In this document: positions 53,521 through 62,910 of the stretch, piece after piece
How positions within the stretch are numbered: the first letter of the stretch is position 1
Layout of the letters: every line of letters begins with the position of its first letter
Assembly (NCBI GenBank): GCA_002390455.1
Contig: DGPN01000047.1
Coordinates: 1-64,000 of the forward strand
Direction: 5' to 3'
Origin: Flavobacteriaceae bacterium UBA4439
GTDB taxonomy: Bacteria > Bacteroidota > Bacteroidia > Flavobacteriales > Flavobacteriaceae
DNA: 64,000 bases
The notes under the pieces: generated by a model
Databases searched by the model: none
What the model was told of the DNA's origin: nothing
Seen by the model: the letters and a program-made list of their open reading frames with translations, nothing else
Program-made: the position numbers and the translations under genes

Positions 53521-54420
53521 TTGGGCATCAAAATTCAAAATTTAACCAAAAGCTACGGCAGTAACCCTGCACTCAAAGGCCTGTCGATGACTTTTGAAAA
53601 AAAGGGGGTCGTTGGACTTTTGGGTCCGAATGGGGCGGGTAAGACTACCTTGATGAAAATTTTAACGGGATCCATTAGTCGATGGGAAGGCATGGTACAA
53701 GTTGGAAATATGGATTTGAGAAATGACCTTCAAAAAATTCAAAAACAGATTGGATACCTCCCAGAAAACAATCCACTTTACCTTGAGATGTACGTCAAAG
53801 AGTATCTGAGTTTTGTGGGGGATTTATACGGATTAAAAAAAGTTCCCGTTGAAGAAGTCATTATAAAAACAGGACTTGAAGAGCACAGCCTTAATAAAAT
53901 TGAAACCCTTTCCAAAGGCTACAAACAGAGAGTGGGATTGGCCGCAACGCTGCTTCATAATCCCCAATACTTAATCCTGGATGAACCAACCACTGGTTTG
54001 GATCCCAATCAAGTGGTTGAAATCAGAAAACTGATCCAAACTTTAGGAAAAGAAAAATTGGTTTTTCTATCGACCCATATACTACAAGAAGTAGAGGCCA
54101 TGTGCGACCGAGTGGTCATACTCAACAAAGGCAGTGTGGTTTTGAATCAAACGCTAAAGACATTAAAAACCGACGATCTTCAGGTGGTTGCTGTAAGTTT
54201 TGATTATCGGGTAGAAAATGTGGCACTCCAAAAAATTCCCCACGTCAAAACAGTGGTCAATACCTTCGATTTCGAATATGAGTTGACTTTTGAAACGCAA
54301 GAGGATATGCGGCCAGCAGTTTTTGACTTTGCCCACGACAATGGTCTTAAGATTCTCAATCTGCAAGAAAAAAATGAGGGCTTGGAAAAGCGATTCAATG
54401 AACTTACAAAAGGGGACTAA
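53521..54420 (+). CDS. gldA: Gliding-motility ABC transporter ATPase GldA
   Basis: This 299-aa ABC ATPase starts at TTG 53521 (MGIKIQNLTKSYG); no ATG is available at the right place, and the first strand requires this start. Walker A is GPNGAGKTTL near residue 40. The signature LSKGYKQRVGLAATLL is near 136, Walker B ILDEPTTGLDP near 157 and the switch His in STHILQEVE. GldA with GldF and GldG forms an ABC exporter linked to gliding; neither is in the window. Its stop overlaps the metF stop by four bases. Confidence 0.85.
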   Translation: MGIKIQNLTKSYGSNPALKGLSMTFEKKGVVGLLGPNGAGKTTLMKILTGSISRWEGMVQVGNMDLRNDLQKIQKQIGYLPENNPLYLEMYVKEYLSFVGDLYGLKKVPVEEVIIKTGLEEHSLNKIETLSKGYKQRVGLAATLLHNPQYLILDEPTTGLDPNQVVEIRKLIQTLGKEKLVFLSTHILQEVEAMCDRVVILNKGSVVLNQTLKTLKTDDLQVVAVSFDYRVENVALQKIPHVKTVVNTFDFEYELTFETQEDMRPAVFDFAHDNGLKILNLQEKNEGLEKRFNELTKGD

Positions 54421-55373
54421 AACAAAGCAGAAGCGATTTTTTTGACGTTTTTGGATTTTCCCATGCTATAATAGTGAAGGAAAGGAACACCGTGTTGTTT
54501 TAATTCTTTGCTTTGCTGTATGCACCACTCTACTCCAATTTCAGAAACGGCTGTATTGTCTTTTGCTTTGACGACAGCATCGATCAGATCTTTCGGTAAA
54601 TCCACGTGAAAACGGTGAGGAATCAAATTGAGTTGCTTTAGGGTGGCCAATGGTTTTAGACCTGGAATAATGGGGACATTGATCCCTGCTTCACGACATT
54701 TTGTTTCAAATTCAAAAAACTTTTGATTGTCAAAAAACATCTGTGTGATGATGTAATCGGAACCAGCTTTTATTTTTTCTTTTAAAAAATGAATATCGTT
54801 GTCCAAACTAGGTGCTTCGGCATGCTTTTCAGGATATCCGGCTACACCAACACAGAAATCGGTGGGGGAAGAATTCAAAATTTCTTCGTCCAAATACTGT
54901 CCTTGATTCAGGTTCTTGATTTGTACTACCAAATCTTTGGCATAGGCATGTCCTCCTTTACTGGGTTTGAAATAGGTTTCAGATTTTACTGCATCCCCTC
55001 TGAGGGCTACTACATTATCAATCCCCAAAAAATCAAGGTCAATGAGAAAGTTTTCAGTATCTTCTTGACTAAACCCACCACAAAGTATATGGGGTATGGC
55101 ATCGACATGGTAGCGGTTTTGAATGGCAGCACATATCCCCACAGTACCGGGTCTTTTGCGAATGACTCTTTTCTCTAATAAGCCATTTTCGCGCTCAACA
55201 TAAGTGTACTCTTCCCGGTGATAGGTCACATCTATAAATGGAGGTTTGAACTCCATCAAAGGATCAATAGAATCAAAAATTGATTGAATGTCCTGACCTT
55301 TTAAGGGAGGTAAAATTTCAAAAGTAAACTGGGTACGTCCTTTTGCGTTCTTTTGGTGATCTGTAACTTTCAT
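54417..55373 (-). CDS. metF: Methylenetetrahydrofolate reductase
   Basis: This is a 318-aa FAD enzyme that makes 5-methyltetrahydrofolate for MetH. FEILPPLKG near the start, GICAAIQNRYHVDAIPH, LDFLGIDNVVALRGD and YIITQMFFDNQ are family blocks. It is the last gene of the methionine operon, four bases after metH, so the methyl donor and its user are made together. Confidence 0.95.
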   Translation of the reverse strand: MKVTDHQKNAKGRTQFTFEILPPLKGQDIQSIFDSIDPLMEFKPPFIDVTYHREEYTYVERENGLLEKRVIRKRPGTVGICAAIQNRYHVDAIPHILCGGFSQEDTENFLIDLDFLGIDNVVALRGDAVKSETYFKPSKGGHAYAKDLVVQIKNLNQGQYLDEEILNSSPTDFCVGVAGYPEKHAEAPSLDNDIHFLKEKIKAGSDYIITQMFFDNQKFFEFETKCREAGINVPIIPGLKPLATLKQLNLIPHRFHVDLPKDLIDAVVKAKDNTAVSEIGVEWCIQQSKELKQHGVPFLHYYSMGKSKNVKKIASALF

Positions 55374-55377
55374 TGGC

Positions 55378-58056
55378 TTAAATTAAATTAGGACTAAGCC
55401 ATTTTTTGGCATCTTCCAATGGTATTTTTCTTCTTTTACTGTAGTCTAACAGTTGATCTTCTTTGATTTTCCCCAAACCAAAATACTTGGCTTCTGGATT
55501 GGCAAAATAGTAACCAGAAACCGATGCGGCTGGCCACATAGCATAGCTTTCTGTAAGGCTAACTCCAATGTGTTTTTCCACTTCCATCAAGTCCCAAAGG
55601 GTTTGTTTTTCCAAATGGTCTGGGCAAGCAGGATATCCTGGAGCAGGTCGAATTCCTTTATAGGTCTCCCTGATCAGTTCTTCATTGCTAAGGCTTTCTT
55701 TCGGGGCATATCCCCAATATTTTGTTCGGATTTCTCGATGGAGGTATTCGGCAAAAGCTTCTGCCAATCGGTCGGCCAAAGCTTTAACCATGATGCTGTT
55801 GTAGTCATCATTTTCTTTTTCAAAACGGGCTGCAACATCTTCTACACCATACCCTGTGGTTACACAAAAAGTTCCCATATAATCCTTTACACCTTTTGAA
55901 AGAGGCATAACAAAATCGGCCAAAGCCAAATTGGGCTGACCTGGTCTTTTTTGGAGTTGTTGTCGCAGGGTGATCAATCTACTCCTTACCTTTTGAAAAT
56001 CATTGGGATCAAAAATAAGGATATCGTCGTCTTCGGTATTGGCAGGAAAAAGTCCAAACCGGGCTTTGGCCGTTAACCATTTTTCATCGATGATTTTTCG
56101 CAACATATTTTTAGCATCGATAAACAAAGAGGTGGCTTCTTTTCCTACGATCTCATCTTTTAAAATATCAGGATATTTGCCGTGTAAATCCCATGAACGG
56201 AAAAAAGGGCTCCAATCTATATAGGGTACTAAAGTTTCCAAGTCCTGATCTTCGATGGTTCTACATCCTAGGTTATCGGGGACAACAGGCTTATATTTCT
56301 CCCAATCGATATTATATTTTCTTTTTCTCGCTGTATTTATGTCAACGTATTTTTTGTTGGAAGTTCGTTCCAAAAATTTTTCTCTAAAAGAATCGTACTC
56401 CGCCGCAATTTCCGAAGTGTAAATTTTGTTTTTATCCTTATTCAAAAGATTATTGACAACGGTCACAGCTCGAGAAGCATCGTTGACATGAATGACGGGT
56501 GCGTTGGATTGTGGGGCAATCTTAACGGCTGTATGTGCTTTGGAGGTGGTGGCACCACCTATCAATAGAGGGGTTTTGAGACCGATACGATTCATCTCTT
56601 TGGCGATATAAACCATTTCATCTAGAGAAGGAGTAATCAATCCGGAGAGGCCTATAATGTCAACATTTTCCTCTTGTGCTTTTTGTAGAATGACTTCCGG
56701 GGGCACCATTACCCCCAAATCAATAATTTCAAAGTTGTTACAAGCCAATACGACACTTACAATATTTTTTCCGATATCGTGGACATCACCTTTGACAGTT
56801 GCCATCAAAATTTTACATGCAGACTCAACAACTCCAGTTTTTTCGGCCTCGATAAAAGGCTGTAAATAAGCCACCGCCTTTTTCATCACTCTAGCAGATT
56901 TTACCACTTGGGGTAAAAACATTTTTCCAGATCCAAATAAATCCCCAACAACATTCATTCCTTGCATCAAATTGATTTCAATCACATGCAAGGGTCGATC
57001 GGCGGCTGCTCGGGCCTCTTCCACATCTTCGATAATGTATCGATCTATGCCCCTAATCAGGGCGTGGGTGATTCGGCTTTGTAAATCCTCATTACGCCAA
57101 GCCTTATCTTCTTCCTTGGACTGTTTTTTGTCTCCTTTTACGCGCTCTGCATAATCCAATAAAGCCTCTGTAGCATCTTCTTTTCGATTGAGTAATACGT
57201 CCTCAACTTTTTCCAAAAGCGGCTTGGGAATTTGATCATAAACCTCCAAAAGAGTGGGGTTTACAATTCCCATCGTCATACCATGCTGAATGGCATGATA
57301 TAAAAAGGCCGAATGCATGGCCTCTCTGACGGAATTGTTTCCTCTAAAAGAGAAAGAGACATTACTAACTCCACCGCTGACATTGGCATAAGGAAGATTT
57401 TCACGGATCCACTTGGTAGCCAGAAAGAAATCTAACGCATTTGTTTTGTGTTCTTCCATTCCTGTTCCAACAGGAAAAATATTGGGATCAAAAATGATGT
57501 CTTCAGGGGGGAAATTAACCTGATCCACCAAAATGCGATAGGAACGCTCACAGATTTGGATTCTTCTTTCGAGGTTGTCTGCTTGACCTTTTTCGTCAAA
57601 AGCCATAACGATGACTGCTGCGCCGTACAATTTAACTTTTCGCGCTTGTTCTATAAAGGTGGATTCTCCCTCTTTAAGACTGATGGAATTGACTATACTT
57701 TTACCTTGAACGACCTTAAGGCCTGCCTCTATGATATCCCATTTGGAACTGTCAATCATTACTGGCACGCGCGCAATATCGGGCTCTGCAGCAATAAGGT
57801 TCAAAAATTTAACCATGGCAGCTTTCCCATCTATCATTCCTTCGTCCATATTGACATCGATAATTTGGGCACCTCCCTCTACTTGTTCCAAGGCTATTTC
57901 TACAGCTGATTCATAATCACCAGCCTCAATCAATCTCAAAAATTTTCTTGAACCAGTAACATTGGTTCGTTCTCCTATATTGACAAAGTTGGTTTGGGGA
58001 CTCACCAACAACAACTCCTGACCAGAAAGTGTTAAAAAGCGGTTGGGTTTATGCAT
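55378..58056 (-). CDS. metH: Methionine synthase, B12-dependent, C-terminal part of a split MetH
   Basis: This is an 892-aa protein from the ATG at 58056 (MHKPNRFL); a longer frame to 58107 would overlap the upstream gene by 59 bases. The pterin domain begins [16 protein letters not shown]. The cobalamin domain has [11 protein letters not shown], whose His is the lower cobalt ligand. The reactivation domain ends with [12 protein letters not shown]. The homocysteine domain is encoded by the previous gene, and together the two (about 1,225 aa) equal one E. coli MetH. The overlap with that gene is eight bases. Confidence 0.95.
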   Translation of the reverse strand: MHKPNRFLTLSGQELLLVSPQTNFVNIGERTNVTGSRKFLRLIEAGDYESAVEIALEQVEGGAQIIDVNMDEGMIDGKAAMVKFLNLIAAEPDIARVPVMIDSSKWDIIEAGLKVVQGKSIVNSISLKEGESTFIEQARKVKLYGAAVIVMAFDEKGQADNLERRIQICERSYRILVDQVNFPPEDIIFDPNIFPVGTGMEEHKTNALDFFLATKWIRENLPYANVSGGVSNVSFSFRGNNSVREAMHSAFLYHAIQHGMTMGIVNPTLLEVYDQIPKPLLEKVEDVLLNRKEDATEALLDYAERVKGDKKQSKEEDKAWRNEDLQSRITHALIRGIDRYIIEDVEEARAAADRPLHVIEINLMQGMNVVGDLFGSGKMFLPQVVKSARVMKKAVAYLQPFIEAEKTGVVESACKILMATVKGDVHDIGKNIVSVVLACNNFEIIDLGVMVPPEVILQKAQEENVDIIGLSGLITPSLDEMVYIAKEMNRIGLKTPLLIGGATTSKAHTAVKIAPQSNAPVIHVNDASRAVTVVNNLLNKDKNKIYTSEIAAEYDSFREKFLERTSNKKYVDINTARKRKYNIDWEKYKPVVPDNLGCRTIEDQDLETLVPYIDWSPFFRSWDLHGKYPDILKDEIVGKEATSLFIDAKNMLRKIIDEKWLTAKARFGLFPANTEDDDILIFDPNDFQKVRSRLITLRQQLQKRPGQPNLALADFVMPLSKGVKDYMGTFCVTTGYGVEDVAARFEKENDDYNSIMVKALADRLAEAFAEYLHREIRTKYWGYAPKESLSNEELIRETYKGIRPAPGYPACPDHLEKQTLWDLMEVEKHIGVSLTESYAMWPAASVSGYYFANPEAKYFGLGKIKEDQLLDYSKRRKIPLEDAKKWLSPNLI

Positions 58057-59050
58057 GAGTTTTGATTTGGGGGTTTCTGGGTTTTGATTTGGCAACTGAT
58101 TGAGCAATCAGTCGAATGTGTTCTGGTGTAGTACCGCAACAGCCTCCTACAATATTCACTAAATTTTGGTTAAGAAAGGGGTCGATCAAGGCAGCCATTT
58201 CCTTTGGACTTTGGTCGTATTCACCAAAGGCATTGGGTAAGCCAGCATTGGGATGTACAGAGGTATTGAAATATGTTATTTTTGACAATCTTTTGATGTA
58301 GGTTAGCAATTGGCTGGCCCCTAGTGCACAATTAAATCCAATGCTTAGCAATGGTATGTGGGAAACCGAGATGGCAAAAGCTTCAACCGTTTGACCCGAT
58401 AAGGTTCTACCGCTTTTGTCCGTTATAGTACCACTGACCATTATGGGTAAAATTATTTTTTTATCTTGAAAATATTGCTGGATGGCATACAGTGCCGCCT
58501 TGGCATTCAGGGTATCAAAAACGGTTTCAACCAATAGTAAATCGGCACCCCCTTCGATTAATCCGGCAACTTGTTCATAGTAGGCTTCGAAAAGATCATC
58601 GAAACTAACAGCTCGGAATCCGGGGTCATTCACATCAGGTGACATGCTGGCGGTTTTATTGGTAGGTCCAATAGAACCAGCTACAAACCTCGGTTTATCT
58701 GGATTTTTGGCGCTAATTTTTTGGGCTACTGCTTTGGCAATTTTTGCTGATTCGTAATTGAGTTCATAGGCCAAATCCTCCAATTGATAATCGGCCATAG
58801 CAATAGAAGTAGAAGAAAAAGTATTGGTTTCAATGATATCTGCCCCTGCCAAGAGATATTCTTCGTGAATATTTTTTATGGCATCGGCTTGTGTAATGGA
58901 TAGAAGATCGTTGTTGCCCCCCAAGGGGCAGAGATGATCTTTGAAACGATCTCCTCTAAAATCCTCCTCTGAAAATTCAAGCCTTTGGATCATGGTGCCC
59001 ATTGCACCGTCCAAAACCAGTATTCTTTCTTTTAAAAGCGCCTCTATCAT
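58049..59050 (-). CDS. Homocysteine S-methyltransferase domain protein, N-terminal part of a split MetH
   Basis: This is a 333-aa protein containing the homocysteine-binding barrel. The zinc ligands are Cys in GFNCALGA (about residue 240) and the Cys pair in [10 protein letters not shown] (about 307). [12 protein letters not shown] opens the domain. It starts three bases after the metZ stop and is followed by the rest of MetH with an eight-base overlap. The two proteins must associate, because neither has the whole reaction alone. Confidence 0.95.
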   Translation of the reverse strand: MIEALLKERILVLDGAMGTMIQRLEFSEEDFRGDRFKDHLCPLGGNNDLLSITQADAIKNIHEEYLLAGADIIETNTFSSTSIAMADYQLEDLAYELNYESAKIAKAVAQKISAKNPDKPRFVAGSIGPTNKTASMSPDVNDPGFRAVSFDDLFEAYYEQVAGLIEGGADLLLVETVFDTLNAKAALYAIQQYFQDKKIILPIMVSGTITDKSGRTLSGQTVEAFAISVSHIPLLSIGFNCALGASQLLTYIKRLSKITYFNTSVHPNAGLPNAFGEYDQSPKEMAALIDPFLNQNLVNIVGGCCGTTPEHIRLIAQSVAKSKPRNPQIKTHA

Positions 59051-59053
59051 GGA

Positions 59054-60223
59054 TTAAACTTTTTCAAGTGCTTGATCAATGTCTTGTTTGATGTCCTCTA
59101 TATTTTCCAAACCGACAGAAAGCCTTATTAAACCATCTGTAATGCTGACCAATGCTCTTTCTTCGGGAGAAAGTTTGCTGTGAGTGGAAGTAGCGGGGTG
59201 TGTGACAATGGTTCGTGTGTCTCCTAGGTTGGCACTGAGAGAACACATTTGGATTTGATTTAGAAAAGTTTGTCCAGATATGATACCTCCTTTCAATTCT
59301 ATGGTGATAATATTTCCACCTTTTAGCATTTGTTTTTTTGCAATTTCATACTGAGGATGACTCGGCAAGAAAGGATATCTGACCTGAGAAATTTTAGGAT
59401 GATTTTGGAGATGTTTGGCCAGCTCTAGTGCATTTTCGCAATGGCGATCCAAACGGACAGCTAGGGTTTCTAAACTCTTGGAGAGCACCCAAGCATTGAA
59501 GGGAGAGAGTGCCGAACCCGAATTTCGAAAAAAAGATCTTATTTCTGTAATCAAATCTTCTCGGCCCACGATCAAACCTCCCAAAACTCTTCCTTGTCCA
59601 TCGATGAGCTTGGTTGCGGAATGAATGATCAAGTCAGCTCCAAAATCAACAGGCTTTTGGAGATAGGGTGTTGCAAAACAGTTGTCCACCGCCAGAATTA
59701 TTTGATGTTTTTTGGCGATATCAGAAAGATAGCTCATATCAAGAATGTCCAAACCAGGATTGGTCGGAGTCTCAATGTATATGATTTTGGTATTGGGTTG
59801 AATCACCTCTTCAATTTGCTGGGGTGTATTGGCATTAAAGTAAGTGGTTTCAATATTCCATTTGGTGAAATATTTTTTAAAAAGGGTGTGGGTAGAGCCA
59901 AAAATAGACCTTACAGAGACAATGTGATCACCGCTGTTGAGAAGGGCTGCAAAACTGGTATATACAGCGGCCATACCCGATGCAAAAGCCAAACCGTCTT
60001 CCGCACCCTCGAGTCTGCAAATTTTATCAACCAGTTCTTGAGTATTGGGGTTGGAGAAACGACTGTAAATGTTGCGATCTAATTCGTCTGCAAATGAAGC
60101 TCTAAGCTCCTCAGCATTATCAAAGACAAAACTTGAAGTAAGATAAAGCGGAGATGAGTGCTCGGCATACTGTGAGCGCTCCATTTGCGTTCGTATAGCC
60201 TCTGTTTCAAAATGTTTTTTCAT
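59054..60223 (-). CDS. metZ: O-succinylhomoserine sulfhydrylase-like PLP enzyme
   Basis: This 389-aa Cys/Met-metabolism PLP enzyme has the lysine in HSATKLIDGQGRVLGG (about residue 206). YSRFSNPN, GMAAVYTSFAALL and VRSIFGSTHTLFKKYF are more like MetZ than MetB or MetC. It probably makes homocysteine directly from an activated homoserine and sulfide. Since the operon carries metX (acetyl transfer), the acyl group used is uncertain. It overlaps the OsmC-like gene by four bases. Confidence 0.85.
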   Translation of the reverse strand: MKKHFETEAIRTQMERSQYAEHSSPLYLTSSFVFDNAEELRASFADELDRNIYSRFSNPNTQELVDKICRLEGAEDGLAFASGMAAVYTSFAALLNSGDHIVSVRSIFGSTHTLFKKYFTKWNIETTYFNANTPQQIEEVIQPNTKIIYIETPTNPGLDILDMSYLSDIAKKHQIILAVDNCFATPYLQKPVDFGADLIIHSATKLIDGQGRVLGGLIVGREDLITEIRSFFRNSGSALSPFNAWVLSKSLETLAVRLDRHCENALELAKHLQNHPKISQVRYPFLPSHPQYEIAKKQMLKGGNIITIELKGGIISGQTFLNQIQMCSLSANLGDTRTIVTHPATSTHSKLSPEERALVSITDGLIRLSVGLENIEDIKQDIDQALEKV

Positions 60224-60645
60224 AATTCTGCGCCATTTAAGAAAATGGAATATTTAATTGGGGTTGAATATTCTAGTGTTTTGGCCACTGAGCAATATTT
60301 GTCAAATGATAGACAAACGGCTCTTTTTGCTTTTTCGGGGGGAATATCCCCTTCTAACCATACATTGACTTTAATTTTGTAAAATAATGAAGGAGCTACA
60401 TTCGGAATTCGTTCTCCTTCAACATCCATTTTAAGATCGGTAGGGTTTATTTTTTGTTTGTTGAGAATGGCGATAATATCAATACCACTGCAACCAGCAA
60501 GGGCCGCCAAGAGAAGTTCCATAGGACTTGCACCTTCTACTTTTCCTTCTTTTTTGGATTTATTGTCCAGCAGTACTTTGTGTCCATTATCGTTGGTAAC
60601 TTCAAAAAGATAGTTCTGATTGATCCTATTGAGATTTACTTTCAT
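60220..60645 (-). CDS. OsmC family protein inside the methionine operon
   Basis: This is a 141-aa protein from the ATG at 60645 (MKVNLNRIN); the longer frame to 60714 would overlap metX by 89 bases. The OsmC/Ohr fold carries two reactive Cys, in LAALAGCSGID and in FDKYCSVAKTL, plus an Arg/Glu pair expected in between. OsmC proteins reduce organic hydroperoxides or act on small thiols. Its place between metX and metZ suggests a sulfur-related role, not proven. It overlaps metX by 20 bases. Confidence 0.85.
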   Translation of the reverse strand: MKVNLNRINQNYLFEVTNDNGHKVLLDNKSKKEGKVEGASPMELLLAALAGCSGIDIIAILNKQKINPTDLKMDVEGERIPNVAPSLFYKIKVNVWLEGDIPPEKAKRAVCLSFDKYCSVAKTLEYSTPIKYSIFLNGAEL

Positions 60646-61630
60646 GAGATTGGGAATAATTTGATTTAGGTCTGAAAATGCCACTAAAGATTTGCGATAC
60701 GGTCTTGTTTTCAATCAAAAAAGCATCGTGTCCATGAATGGATTTTATTTCGTGATAATAAATGTTCTCCTTAATTTTTTTACCCCTTTCAAGGGTTTTT
60801 TGATCTTCCTCGGCCGTAAAAAAGAGGTCGCTATCAATGGCGATCAGATGGATGTTGGAAGATATGTTTTCAATTATTTTTTCGAGGGAGTCTCCCTTGC
60901 GTGTAATATCAACAGAAGCCAAAAGGTGATTCATGGTTTTGTAGGCCTGCAGAAGAAATCGACTTTCCAATTTGTCACCGTGATGAACAAGCCAACTTTC
61001 AACATTAAAGAGCTTTTTTTCAGTATTGAATGTTCTCCCAAAACGCTCTGTAAATGAAGCAGGGGTTCGATAGGTGAGCATGGCATGAATGCGGGCATCC
61101 TTAAGTGGTTCGCTGGAGTTCTCCAAAAGTCTTTTCTGAAGAAATGTATTGGCAATGATCCAGTCCGAAGCTTTCCAATCGGCCGCAACCGGAATTAAAT
61201 TTTCGGTCAAATGAGGGTTCAAAGCAGCCATTTCCCAAGCAATACCACCTCCGATTGATCCACCGATAAGGGCAAAAAGTTTTTGGACACCTAAAATCTG
61301 TAATCCTTGACAAAAAATTTCTGCAATATCACCAGTATGAAAATCATCGTATTTATCCAAGGTATCATTTTTGACACCGTTGCCAGGAATGTTAAAAGCC
61401 AGTATGGAATAATGATGGGTATCAATGGTAAGGTTAGGTCCGACAATTTCACTCCACCACCCTTGTGGACCAGCAACATTGGCGTCGCCGGTCAAAGAGT
61501 GATTAATTAGAACTACGGGTGCATGGTCGAATGACTGACCAAAGTGCTGATAGTGCAAATCGATCTTGTCATAAACAACACCTGAGTCGGTAGTGAAATT
61601 ATAGATGGATATGGTTTTAACCTCAGCCAT
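60626..61630 (-). CDS. metX: Homoserine O-acetyltransferase
   Basis: This is a 334-aa alpha/beta-hydrolase-fold enzyme. The nucleophile is in IGGSIGGGIAWEMA near residue 123, and the catalytic Asp and His follow in AIDSDLFF and HGHDAFL near the C-terminus. INHSLTGDANVAG near residue 43 is the MetX opening. Acetyl and succinyl specificity cannot be told apart from sequence alone. It starts eight bases after the metY stop. Confidence 0.93.
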   Translation of the reverse strand: MAEVKTISIYNFTTDSGVVYDKIDLHYQHFGQSFDHAPVVLINHSLTGDANVAGPQGWWSEIVGPNLTIDTHHYSILAFNIPGNGVKNDTLDKYDDFHTGDIAEIFCQGLQILGVQKLFALIGGSIGGGIAWEMAALNPHLTENLIPVAADWKASDWIIANTFLQKRLLENSSEPLKDARIHAMLTYRTPASFTERFGRTFNTEKKLFNVESWLVHHGDKLESRFLLQAYKTMNHLLASVDITRKGDSLEKIIENISSNIHLIAIDSDLFFTAEEDQKTLERGKKIKENIYYHEIKSIHGHDAFLIENKTVSQIFSGIFRPKSNYSQSHESKSQ

Positions 61631-61638
61631 TAAAAAAA

Positions 61639-62910
61639 TTATATGTTCTTAAGTGCAAGATCTAAATCATCTTTTAAATCCTCCAAGTTTTCAATTCCAA
61701 CCGATAGTCTTACCAAATCAGGCGTTACCCCAGTACTTTTTTGCTCCTCTTCGTTCAACTGAGAGTGAGTCGTACTGGAAGGGTGAATGATCAATGACTT
61801 GGTGTCACCAATATTGGCCAGTAATGCAAATATTTTGGTGTTTTCCGTAACTTTTTTAGCGGCTTCGAATCCTTTCTTCAATCCGAAAGTAACGATTCCA
61901 CTTTTTCCATTCGGAAGATATTCATTGGCTAAATCGGCGTATTCAGAAGATTCCAATCCAGGATAGTTTACCCAGCTGACTTCGTCGCGAGACTTCAGCC
62001 ATTGGGCGAGTTCCAATGCGTTTTCTGAATGTTTTTTCATTCTAATTTCTAAGGTTTCCAAACCTTGAATGACTTGGAAACTATTGAGCGGACTGGGAGC
62101 ACTTCCCAAATCTCTTAGACCTTCTACTCTTACTCTTGCAATAAAAGCAATGGGACCCAATGCATCGTGATACTTCAATCCGTGATAGGAGGGAGAAGGC
62201 TCCGTAAATTCTGGGAAGTTTCCATTGGAATAATCAAAAGTCCCCGCATCGATGATCACCCCACCAATGGTGGTTCCATTTCCTGTAATGTATTTGGTCA
62301 ATGAATGGATTACGATATTGGCACCGTGAGCTATAGGGTTGAGCAAGGCTGGAGTAGCAATGGTATTGTCAACAATAAAAGGAACTTTTGCCGCTTTGGC
62401 ATGCGCACTGATTCCTTTTAAGTCCAAAACGTCCAACTTGGGATTTCCCAATGATTCTGCAAAAAATGCTCTGGTATTGGGCTGAACTGCTTTGGCAAAA
62501 TTCTCAACATCATCTGGATCAACAAATGTAGTAGTGATTCCAAATCGAGGTAAAGTATTGTTCAACATATTAAAAGTTCCACCATAAAGACTGTTGGAAG
62601 CAACAATGTGATCTCCTGCCTTGAGAAGTGTCATCAATGTGGTTGCGATTGCAGCTGTACCAGATGCGGTAGCAACTGCTGCTACACCGCCCTCAACTGC
62701 TGCCAACCTTTGTTCAAGAATATCGTTGGTGGGATTATTCAGTCGGGTATAAATGTATCCTGATTCTGCAAGAGCAAACAAATTGGCTGCATGGTCTGAA
62801 TCATTAAATACATAAGAGGATGTTTGATAAATTGGAACGGCTCTGGTTCCCTGTGTTTTTGTCACATCATGCCCCGCATGAAGTGCATTGGTTGCTAATT
62901 TTAAACTCAT
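61639..62910 (-). CDS. metY: O-acetylhomoserine aminocarboxypropyltransferase
   Basis: This is a 423-aa PLP enzyme of the Cys/Met family. The lysine is in HSLTKYITGNGTTIGG near residue 207. YTRLNNPTNDILEQRLAAVEGG near residue 55, and the insert region around residues 230-265, are typical of MetY and absent from MetZ. It makes homocysteine (or cysteine) from O-acetylhomoserine and sulfide. It overlaps metK by four bases. Confidence 0.93.
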   Translation of the reverse strand: MSLKLATNALHAGHDVTKTQGTRAVPIYQTSSYVFNDSDHAANLFALAESGYIYTRLNNPTNDILEQRLAAVEGGVAAVATASGTAAIATTLMTLLKAGDHIVASNSLYGGTFNMLNNTLPRFGITTTFVDPDDVENFAKAVQPNTRAFFAESLGNPKLDVLDLKGISAHAKAAKVPFIVDNTIATPALLNPIAHGANIVIHSLTKYITGNGTTIGGVIIDAGTFDYSNGNFPEFTEPSPSYHGLKYHDALGPIAFIARVRVEGLRDLGSAPSPLNSFQVIQGLETLEIRMKKHSENALELAQWLKSRDEVSWVNYPGLESSEYADLANEYLPNGKSGIVTFGLKKGFEAAKKVTENTKIFALLANIGDTKSLIIHPSSTTHSQLNEEEQKSTGVTPDLVRLSVGIENLEDLKDDLDLALKNI

